44,035 bases of DNA, taken from assembly GCA_028284925.1 (NCBI GenBank), contig JANQQT010000109.1:1-44035 (forward strand), given 5' to 3'. The translations under genes and the position numbers were made by a program. Source of the DNA: Phycisphaeraceae bacterium (GTDB lineage: Bacteria; Planctomycetota; Phycisphaerae; Phycisphaerales; Zrk34). Within the stretch, counting starts at the first letter, position 1, and each line of letters opens with the position of its first letter. Of the stretch, positions 37,251 through 44,035 are shown piece after piece. A model generated the notes under the pieces. It saw nothing but the letters and a program-made list of their open reading frames with translations. It was not told the DNA's origin and made no database searches.

Positions 37251-40121
37251 ATGCCCATTCGCCTCTCAACACCGATCCTCGTCACCATCCTTACCTCATG
37301 GTCCGTTGCTGCCCCCCCTTCCCCCACCCAACACTTCAACACCACCATCGCCCCACTCCTCGCCCACCGCTGCCTCGATTGTCATTCAGGCCACCAACCC
37401 AAAGGCAACCTCAACCTAGCCACACGCGCATCATCCCTCAAAGGCGGCGAGTCGGGTCCCGCCATCACCCCCAACAAACCCACCGCCGGCCTGTTCTGGA
37501 AACAAGTCACTTCCAACAAAATGCCGCCCAAACACCCCCTCCCCGATTCAGAAAAAAAGATCCTACTCAACTGGCTCAAGAACGGCGCCCAATGGGGCGA
37601 TGACCCCATCGACCCCTTCCGCTTCACCACCACACACCGCGCGGGCTACGACTTCTGGTCTCTCCAACCCCTCCAAAAACACAACCGTTCCATACCTCAA
37701 GACAACACGCAATCCCAAAACCCCATCGACGACTTCATCCTCGCCAAACTCAAATCCAAAAACCTCACCCCTTCCCCCCGTGCCAATCCCCGAACCCTCG
37801 TCCGACGTCTTTACTTCAATCTCATCGGACTCCCACCCCCACCCCACATCATCGCCAAGTTCGCCAATAATCCCTCACAGACCGCCTGGACCAAACTTGT
37901 AAACAATCTCCTCAACTCACCCCATTACGGTGAACGCTGGGCACAACACTGGCTGGATGTCGCGCGCTTCGGCGAAACGCACGGCTATGAATACAACGAA
38001 CCACGAAACCACGCCTGGCACTACCGTGACTGGCTCATCCGCTCCCTCAACAACGACCTCCCTTATAACCGATTCGCCGCGATGCAAATCGCCGGCGACA
38101 TCATCAAGCCCAACTCACTCGAAGGCGCCGCCTCCGTCGGGTTCCTCGTCGCAGGCATCCATAACACCGTACTCGGCACATCCGAAATCATGAAACGCTC
38201 CGCACGCCAGGATGAGCTAGAGGAAATCGCGGGAACGCTCGCACAAACCTTCCTCGGTCTGACCCTCAACTGCGCACGCTGCCACGACCACAAATTCGAC
38301 CCCATCTCCGCCAAAGAATATTACCAGTTCATCTCCGCCCTCGACGCCGTAACCCACGGCACAAAATCCATACCCTCCAAACAACTCAACAAACTTCAGC
38401 AAAAACACGACAACCTCCAAAAACGCCTCGTCAACCTCATCACAAAACGCAACCCTCACCTCTCCTCCAATGCCAACCGCATCACGCTCAATAACCCCAT
38501 ATCCGCCAATCAAGAAAATACCACTTACACCCTCTCCCTCAAACTTGCTCCCACCACCTGGGCATCCCCCACCCAGGCCACATCCAACCGTGATGGCATC
38601 CTCATCCAGATCCTCCGAAACAGTAAAACCCTCACCTTCCACCACCTTAAACCCGCCCCTTGGAACCACGGTAAAAACGCAACCAACTTCGCCACCAAAT
38701 CCTTTACTTGGAAGGGCGACGGAACCGGCCCCATCATCATCCGTATCTCACCTTTCCCTCTCAACTCCAATCGCTTCGGCGCCGCCATCGATGACCTTAC
38801 CATCAAATCCCCAACCCGCATCATCTTCCAGGACAACTTCAATAACCTCACCCAAACCCACCCCCCAGGCCGTCAGGCCCGGACCAGCCTCAAAGTCTTT
38901 CACTCCGCTGTCTCCAAATTCTGGAAACACTCAGGACTCAACGCCATCCACGCCGTCCAACACGCCGACAACAATTTCGCCCTCCAACTCTTTTCCGGCA
39001 ACGCGACTCCCATAAACCTCACCCCCCAAACGCCCACCGAGAAATCTCTCCAATCTCAAATCAATGCCATCAGAAATCAAATCACCCAAATTCACAAACA
39101 ATCCCCCACCACCATCTTCACCGTCATTCCCAAACCCACTCCACCCATGCGAATCTACCACCGTGGTGACGCCGCCTCCCCCGGCCCAGCCGTGACACCC
39201 GCAGGCCTCAAGGCTATCGTCAACCACGCCCCCTCATTCTCCCTCCCTATAAACGCTCCCGACTCCCGCAAACGCCTTAAACTCGCCCAATGGGTCACCC
39301 ACAAGAACAACGCCCTATTCCACCGCACCATTGTCAACCGAATCTGGCACTACCACTTCGGACGTGGCATCGTAGACTCACCCAACGACCTCGGCTTCAA
39401 TGGCGCACGGCCCACCCACCCCAAACTTCTCGACTTCCTTGCCAACTACCTTCGCAGTAACAACTACTCCCTGAAAAAGCTCCACCGCCTCATCCTCACT
39501 TCAGTAACCTACCAACAATCCTCGGCAACTTCTTCAAACCCATCTCACAAGACCGCCTCCGCCATCGACAAACAAAACACACTTCTCTGGCGCCAAAACC
39601 CCAGGCGCATCGATGCAGAAGCCTTTCGTGATTCCATCCTCCAAATCTCCGGCACCCTCAACCCCAAACAATTCGGCCCACCCTACATCGACGTCAAAAC
39701 TCAAAAAGTCGGCGTCGCACACTACTACCTCTCCATCGATCCCGTCGGAAAACAATTCAACCGCCGCACCATCTACCGCTGGCACGCCCGCGGACAACGC
39801 AGTGCCATCCTCGACACCTTCGACTGCCCCGACCCCTCCACCACAACACCCAAACGAAACATCACCACCACGCCCTCCCAAACCCTCAGCCAGTGGAACC
39901 ACCCCTTCATCCTCCGTATGGCCAAACACCTCGCCGCACGCATCCAAAAACAAGCCGGCCCGGAACCCGCCAAACAAATCAGCCTCGCGTTCCAACTAAC
40001 CCTCGGCCGAGCGCCTACCCCTAACGAATCAAAGTCCGCAGCATCCCTCATCAAAAAACATAACCTCCCCCTCCTTACTCGCGTCCTCTTCAACGCCAAC
40101 GAATTCATCTGGATCGAATAG
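37251..40121 (+). CDS. PSCyt1-PSCyt2 (DUF1549)-PSD1 (DUF1553) cytochrome-like protein (pair 3)
   Basis: A 956-residue paralogue from the ATG at 37251. The open frame extends to 37119 but that part lies in the terminator and promoter, and the chosen start gives a good signal peptide (about 1-21, ending SVAA). PSCyt1 carries C41-LD-C44-H45 and the distal segment KMPPKHPL. PSCyt2 ends with C341-AR-C344-H345 (CARCHDHKFDP). The insert (about 425-580) is a third type, with YTLSLKLAPTTWASP, FGAAIDDLTIKSP and FQDNFNN, suggesting a beta-sandwich glycan- or surface-binding module. PSD1 (about 670-955) shows IVNRIWHYHFGRGIV and THPKLLDFLANYL. The DUF1501 partner starts 13 bases downstream. Coding-strand G is scarce and C abundant. 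Confidence 0.93.
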   Translation: MPIRLSTPILVTILTSWSVAAPPSPTQHFNTTIAPLLAHRCLDCHSGHQPKGNLNLATRASSLKGGESGPAITPNKPTAGLFWKQVTSNKMPPKHPLPDSEKKILLNWLKNGAQWGDDPIDPFRFTTTHRAGYDFWSLQPLQKHNRSIPQDNTQSQNPIDDFILAKLKSKNLTPSPRANPRTLVRRLYFNLIGLPPPPHIIAKFANNPSQTAWTKLVNNLLNSPHYGERWAQHWLDVARFGETHGYEYNEPRNHAWHYRDWLIRSLNNDLPYNRFAAMQIAGDIIKPNSLEGAASVGFLVAGIHNTVLGTSEIMKRSARQDELEEIAGTLAQTFLGLTLNCARCHDHKFDPISAKEYYQFISALDAVTHGTKSIPSKQLNKLQQKHDNLQKRLVNLITKRNPHLSSNANRITLNNPISANQENTTYTLSLKLAPTTWASPTQATSNRDGILIQILRNSKTLTFHHLKPAPWNHGKNATNFATKSFTWKGDGTGPIIIRISPFPLNSNRFGAAIDDLTIKSPTRIIFQDNFNNLTQTHPPGRQARTSLKVFHSAVSKFWKHSGLNAIHAVQHADNNFALQLFSGNATPINLTPQTPTEKSLQSQINAIRNQITQIHKQSPTTIFTVIPKPTPPMRIYHRGDAASPGPAVTPAGLKAIVNHAPSFSLPINAPDSRKRLKLAQWVTHKNNALFHRTIVNRIWHYHFGRGIVDSPNDLGFNGARPTHPKLLDFLANYLRSNNYSLKKLHRLILTSVTYQQSSATSSNPSHKTASAIDKQNTLLWRQNPRRIDAEAFRDSILQISGTLNPKQFGPPYIDVKTQKVGVAHYYLSIDPVGKQFNRRTIYRWHARGQRSAILDTFDCPDPSTTTPKRNITTTPSQTLSQWNHPFILRMAKHLAARIQKQAGPEPAKQISLAFQLTLGRAPTPNESKSAASLIKKHNLPLLTRVLFNANEFIWIE

Positions 40122-40134
40122 GATCACCATCCCC

Positions 40135-41556
40135 ATGAACACACCTTTACCATCCAGACGCGACTTCTTCGACTTCGCCACCACAGGCCTCACCACCGCC
40201 GCCCTTGCCAGCCTCCTCGCCCCTAGCCACGCCGCATCCGCAAACAAACCCGTCCCGCACTTCACCCCCAAAGCAAGACGAGCCATACACATCTGCCTCA
40301 TCGGCGGATTCAGCCACATAGACTCTTTCGACTACAAACCCGAACTCGAAAAATTCCACGCGAAAAAGCCGCCACCCTCCCTCAAACCAAACTCCTTCTT
40401 CGGCAGCGAGGGACTTCTGAGGCAAAATGAATGGAAATTCCGAAAACGCGGTAAGTCAGGCCTCTACATCTCCAACCTATTCCCACATATCGCCTCCGTC
40501 GCAGATGAACTCACCATAATCAACTCCATGCATGCCGAATCCGCAAACCACACGCCCGCCATGTTCCTGCAGAACAGCGGATTCCAGGCCAACGGATTTC
40601 CTTCACTCGGCTCATGGCTTTCCTACGGCCTCGGAGCAGAAAACCACTCTCTCCCGACCTTCATCGTCCTCCCCGATGCCCGCAGCCTCCCCAATAGTGG
40701 AGCCGCAAACTGGACCAGCGGATTCCTACCCGCAAAACACCAAGGCACACTCTTCCGCTCCGGGCCAACACCCATACGAAACCTCTTCGCCGGGGATAAA
40801 TTCTCCCCCGCCGCACAACACGACGCCCGCGCACTTCTCAAACAAATCAACCGCCAACACTATCAACGCCGCCCCCATGATGACCTCCTCGCCGCCCGCA
40901 TCCACGCCTACGAAATCGCCGCGAAAATGCAAACCGCCGTACCCGAAGCCGTCAACTTCGATAACGAGTCAGAACAAACCAAATCCGCCTACGGCCTCGA
41001 CCAAAAACAAACCGCCGACTGCGCACGACGCTGCATCCTCGCCAGACGCCTCCTCGAACGCGGAGTCCGATTCGTTCAACTCTTCTCCGGCGGAGCGTTC
41101 GGCGGAAAACCACGCCACGGCTGGGACGGCCACGAACACAACCACCGAAATCACTCACGCGAAGCAGGATTGATCGACCAACCCGTCGCCGCACTCATCA
41201 ATGACCTCAAACAACGCGGCATGCTCGAAGACACACTCCTCATCATCACCTCCGAATTCGGACGCACTCCCTTCACACAAGCCCCCGCCGGCAAACTCGG
41301 CCGCGGCCGCGACCACAACCCCGAAGGATTCACCACCATCCTCGTCGGCGCAGGACTCAAGAAAGGTGTAACCTACGGCGCCACCGACCCCCTCGGCTGG
41401 AAAGCCGTCCACAACCCCGTCTCCTGGCCCGATGCACACGCAACCATCCTTCACATCCTCGGAATCGACCACGAAAAACTCACCTTCTACCACAACGGTA
41501 TCCACCGCCGCCTCACCAATGTCCACGGCTCAGTAATCAAGCAAATCCTTGCCTAA
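40135..41556 (+). CDS. Tat-exported DUF1501 protein (pair 3)
   Basis: A 473-residue DUF1501 family protein. The twin-arginine signal is PSRRDFFDFATTG (R8-R9), followed by a hydrophobic stretch ending SHAA. Conserved segments are CLIGGFSHIDSFDYKPEL, HAESANHTPAMFLQNSG, EDTLLIITSEFGRTPF and GRGRDHNPEGF. Compared with the pair 1 and 2 proteins, the segment before EFGR is ITS rather than WGG or WAG. It lies 13 bases after its PSCyt partner, indicating one transcript. As for the other copies, membership in the alkaline phosphatase-like fold is family knowledge and the reaction is unknown. Confidence 0.92.
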   Translation: MNTPLPSRRDFFDFATTGLTTAALASLLAPSHAASANKPVPHFTPKARRAIHICLIGGFSHIDSFDYKPELEKFHAKKPPPSLKPNSFFGSEGLLRQNEWKFRKRGKSGLYISNLFPHIASVADELTIINSMHAESANHTPAMFLQNSGFQANGFPSLGSWLSYGLGAENHSLPTFIVLPDARSLPNSGAANWTSGFLPAKHQGTLFRSGPTPIRNLFAGDKFSPAAQHDARALLKQINRQHYQRRPHDDLLAARIHAYEIAAKMQTAVPEAVNFDNESEQTKSAYGLDQKQTADCARRCILARRLLERGVRFVQLFSGGAFGGKPRHGWDGHEHNHRNHSREAGLIDQPVAALINDLKQRGMLEDTLLIITSEFGRTPFTQAPAGKLGRGRDHNPEGFTTILVGAGLKKGVTYGATDPLGWKAVHNPVSWPDAHATILHILGIDHEKLTFYHNGIHRRLTNVHGSVIKQILA

Positions 41557-41592
41557 GCCACCCACAACCAACGCACAAATCCCCTCTAAGAC

Positions 41593-41621
41593 TTCACAAA
41601 ACCCTACGTGTACGTTACAAT
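41593..41621 (+). promoter_or_regulatory. Sigma-70-like promoter for pair 4
   Basis: TTCACA (41593-41598), a 17-base spacer, then TACAAT (41616-41621) match the TTGACA-N17-TATAAT consensus at 5 of 6 in each box. Transcription would start near 41628, giving a leader of about 56 bases before the ATG at 41684. Pair 4 can therefore be expressed separately from pair 3. No terminator is evident between them. Confidence 0.6.
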
Positions 41622-41683
41622 ACACCCTTCCTGCAATTTCTGCCGATCATAAACATAACACTCAAGAACCGGTCAAACCCAAC

Positions 41684-43825
41684 ATGACTCAAACCACGTG
41701 TCATTTCTCCCTAACCACCTTCATCCTTTTCACATTCCTCTTCACCCCCGTCTCCTCCGCAGTCACCCCCAGTCAAGCCAAACTCCACTTCTTCGAAACC
41801 AAAATCCGACCACTCCTCACCAAACATTGCTACAAGTGCCACGCCAAAACCTCTGAAAAAATCAAGGGCAACCTCACCCTCGACACCAAAATGGGCTGGA
41901 CCATGGGCGGCGACATGGGCCCCGCAATCAAACCCGGCGACCCCAATCGCTCACTCATCCTCAAAGCCGTCTCATACAAAGACCCCGACCTCCAAATGCC
42001 ACCCAAAAAGAAACTCTCCAATCGCGCCATCCAGCTTCTCCGCAAATGGATCGCCGATGGCGCAATCGACCCCCGCGCCGGCAAACCACACGTCACCTCC
42101 AACAACTTGGACATCCCCGCCGCAAAAAAAACATGGACATATACCACACCCAAATCCCAACCCCTTCCCAAAACCCAAAACACCAACTGGCCCAAGAACC
42201 GAATCGACCACTTCATTCTCGCGAAACTCGAGTCCGCCTCCCTGAGGCCATCCCAACCCGCCTCCAAAACCACGCTCATCCGACGCCTCTATTTTGACCT
42301 CATTGGCCTTCCCCCAACCACCCAACAACTCAATCAGGCCCTTAACGACCAATCCCCCACCTGGATACAAACCCTCACCAACAAACTACTAGCAACCAAA
42401 GCATACGGCCAACGCTGGGCACGCTTCTGGCTCGACCTCGCAAGATACGCCGAAGATCAGGCCCACATCGTCGGATCAAACAGTTCATTATTCTACCCCA
42501 ACGCATACCTTTACCGCGACTGGGTCATCAACGCCCTCAACGCCGACACTCCCTACAACCGATTCATCCAACTCCAGCTCGCTGCCGACATCATCCAACC
42601 CGACGACCTCAAATCCCACGTCGCCCTCGGCTTCATGGGACTTGGCCCCAAATACTACCGGCGCAACGCCCCCGATGTCATGGCCGACGAATGGGAAGAC
42701 CGCGTTGACACACTTTCCCGCGGTCTACTCGGCCTCACCGTCGCCTGCGCCCGATGCCACGATCACAAATACGACCCCATCTCCACCAAAGACTATTACG
42801 CCCTCGCAGGTGTATTTGCCAGTACCCAGATGTACAACCGCAAGCTCAACGCCCAAGGCAACACCAAATCCCCCAAAGACGCCCTTCACATCATCCGCGA
42901 AGGCAAACCACGCGACCTCAATGTCTTAATCCGCGGCAACGTCCAGAACAAAGGTCCCATCGTCAAACGCCGCTTCCTCGAAGTCCTCTCCAACCCCACC
43001 TCCAAACCCTTCACCAAAGGCAGTGGACGCCTCGAACTCGCGCAAGCCATCACCAGCCCCCAAAACCCCCTCACCGCTCGAGTCATCGTCAACCGCATCT
43101 GGGCCACCTACTTCCATCAGGGAATCGTCGCCACGCCCAGCAACTTCGGTTCACTCGGCAAAAAACCAAGCCACCCACAACTCCTCGACGACCTCGCTGC
43201 ACGCTTCATAAAAAACGGCTGGTCCCTCAAATGGCTCCACCGACAAATCACCTCGTCCGCGACCTACCGGCAATCCTCTACCCCTTCCACTGCCGCGTAC
43301 ACCAAAGACCCCGCAAATACCCTCCTCTCACACGTGCCCCGACGCCGAATGTCCGTAGAACAATGGCGTGACAACATCCTGCTTCTCGCGGGCCGCCTCG
43401 ACATCAACGCCACCGGCAAATCCATCGACCCGCGCGACCCCAAACAAACCAAACGCACCGTCTACGCCAAAGTCAGTCGCCTCAAACTCAACCCTATGCT
43501 CGTCACATTCGATTTCCCAGATCCCAATGCCCACGCCGCAACCCGCGTCCAGACCGTCACACCGCTCCAGAAACTATTCGTCCTCAACTCCCCCTTCATC
43601 ATCGCACAGGCCCGCGCCCTCGCCGACCTCACCGCAAAACAACCTGACAACACCCCCGCCAAAATCGACTGGCTCTACACACGCCTCTTCTCGCGCAAAC
43701 CAACCCCACCCGAAAAGCAACTCGCAACCCAATACCTCCAAAATACTTCCGGCCAAAATGCCGACCGCTGGCTAAAATACACCCAGGCCCTACTCGCCTC
43801 CAACGAACTTTTCTTCATTGACTGA
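41684..43825 (+). CDS. PSCyt1-PSCyt2 (DUF1549)-PSD1 (DUF1553) cytochrome-like protein, short form (pair 4)
   Basis: A 713-residue paralogue, 240-330 residues shorter than the other three. The ATG at 41684 follows the candidate promoter and gives a hydrophobic signal peptide (about 1-26, ending VSSA); an in-frame TTG at 41549 overlaps the preceding gene and is rejected. PSCyt1 has C49-YK-C52-H53 and MPPKKKL. PSCyt2 ends with C355-AR-C358-H359 (CARCHDHKYDP). A short link with LIRGNVQNKGP joins directly to PSD1 (from about 450; VIVNRIWATYFHQGIV, SHPQLLDDLAARF). The insert module of the other copies is absent, so this is a minimal domain architecture rather than a broken gene. The DUF1501 partner starts 35 bases later. 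Confidence 0.93.
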   Translation: MTQTTCHFSLTTFILFTFLFTPVSSAVTPSQAKLHFFETKIRPLLTKHCYKCHAKTSEKIKGNLTLDTKMGWTMGGDMGPAIKPGDPNRSLILKAVSYKDPDLQMPPKKKLSNRAIQLLRKWIADGAIDPRAGKPHVTSNNLDIPAAKKTWTYTTPKSQPLPKTQNTNWPKNRIDHFILAKLESASLRPSQPASKTTLIRRLYFDLIGLPPTTQQLNQALNDQSPTWIQTLTNKLLATKAYGQRWARFWLDLARYAEDQAHIVGSNSSLFYPNAYLYRDWVINALNADTPYNRFIQLQLAADIIQPDDLKSHVALGFMGLGPKYYRRNAPDVMADEWEDRVDTLSRGLLGLTVACARCHDHKYDPISTKDYYALAGVFASTQMYNRKLNAQGNTKSPKDALHIIREGKPRDLNVLIRGNVQNKGPIVKRRFLEVLSNPTSKPFTKGSGRLELAQAITSPQNPLTARVIVNRIWATYFHQGIVATPSNFGSLGKKPSHPQLLDDLAARFIKNGWSLKWLHRQITSSATYRQSSTPSTAAYTKDPANTLLSHVPRRRMSVEQWRDNILLLAGRLDINATGKSIDPRDPKQTKRTVYAKVSRLKLNPMLVTFDFPDPNAHAATRVQTVTPLQKLFVLNSPFIIAQARALADLTAKQPDNTPAKIDWLYTRLFSRKPTPPEKQLATQYLQNTSGQNADRWLKYTQALLASNELFFID

Positions 43826-43860
43826 CCGCAAAACGCAAACAACATACACGAGCAATTAAT

Positions 43861-44035
43861 ATGAACCACAACCTCATCACAAGGCGCCAAATGCTTCTTC
43901 GCGCCGGAGGCTATGCCACCGTTGGCCTCACCGGCGCACTCCACGCCTCCCACTTCATCTCCAACGCCAACGCCGCCCCATCATCTCCAATCCCCCACTT
44001 CGCCCCCAAAGCCAAACAGGTCATCTTCCTTCTCC
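43861..44035 (+). CDS. DUF1501 protein, N-terminal fragment cut by window end (pair 4)
   Basis: The first 58 codons of a further DUF1501 gene, open to the end of the window. The product begins MNHNLITRRQMLLRAGG, a twin-arginine signal (R8-R9) with a hydrophobic stretch, then HFAPKAKQVIFLL, matching the PKAKSVIWLF and PKARRAIHICL segments of the pair 1 and pair 3 proteins. It lies 35 bases after its PSCyt partner. No ribosome site is evident. The truncation is due to the window edge. Confidence 0.88.
   Translation, partial: MNHNLITRRQMLLRAGGYATVGLTGALHASHFISNANAAPSSPIPHFAPKAKQVIFLL

Noticed and set aside
41549..41683. Upstream in-frame extension of the pair 4 cytochrome (TTG at 41549)
   Set aside because: It overlaps the preceding DUF1501 gene and contains the candidate promoter; the peptide before residue 46 does not look like a signal sequence.
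11169..44035. DNA-level repeats from recent duplication of the PSCyt/DUF1501 pairs
   Set aside because: The paralogues share protein motifs but differ in length, inserts and codon choice; I see no long nucleotide repeat, so the duplications look old.

Overview
The window looks like a chromosomal segment of a planctomycete, most likely from the Phycisphaerae side of the phylum (the class is an inference). The evidence is four pairs of a planctomycete-type cytochrome (PSCyt1, PSCyt2/DUF1549, PSD1/DUF1553 domains) with a Tat-exported DUF1501 protein, a giant secreted protein carrying the LEPR-LLL N-terminal motif, and weak or absent Shine-Dalgarno sites on many genes. I see no rRNA, tRNA, insertion sequence, phage gene or CRISPR array.

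Region 1 (1-3235) is housekeeping-like. It holds a family 2 glycosyltransferase on the minus strand, then hemB (Mg-type porphobilinogen synthase), yidD (membrane insertion factor) and a small protein with two CxxC pairs, all on the plus strand.

Region 2 (3236-11081) is a chemotaxis signalling cluster. cheB is on the minus strand, divergent from mcp, cheW, cheR and cheA on the plus strand. The receptor gene has a convincing candidate sigma-28 (FliA-type) promoter and a leader with several hairpins. Receptor, coupling protein, methyltransferase, kinase and methylesterase are present; CheY, CheZ/CheC and flagellar genes are not in the window.

Region 3 (11169-20440, minus strand) holds two tandem PSCyt -> DUF1501 gene pairs. 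Region 5 (37251-44035, plus strand) holds two more pairs in the same internal order, the last cut by the window end. Each PSCyt protein has two CxxCH haem motifs and a secretion signal, and each DUF1501 protein has a twin-arginine motif, so the products probably work outside the cytoplasmic membrane. The four PSCyt paralogues differ mainly in the module inserted between PSCyt2 and PSD1: three carry dissimilar beta-rich inserts and one carries none.

Region 4 (20441-37144) lies between these two arms. It contains a 521-base divergent control region with a perfect inverted repeat and a well-paired leader RNA, and then a 3186-residue modular exoprotein (lamin-tail, PA14-like, LamG-like, chitobiase-C-like, CotH kinase-like, cohesin-like and dockerin modules). 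A strong intrinsic terminator follows. After it comes a 2115-residue secreted protein resembling alpha-2-macroglobulin-type proteins without a visible thioester, followed by a second terminator. The arrangement, with PSCyt/DUF1501 pairs pointing outward on both sides of two giant secreted proteins, is the most distinctive feature. A joint role in extracellular polymer capture or breakdown is a hypothesis, not shown by the sequence.
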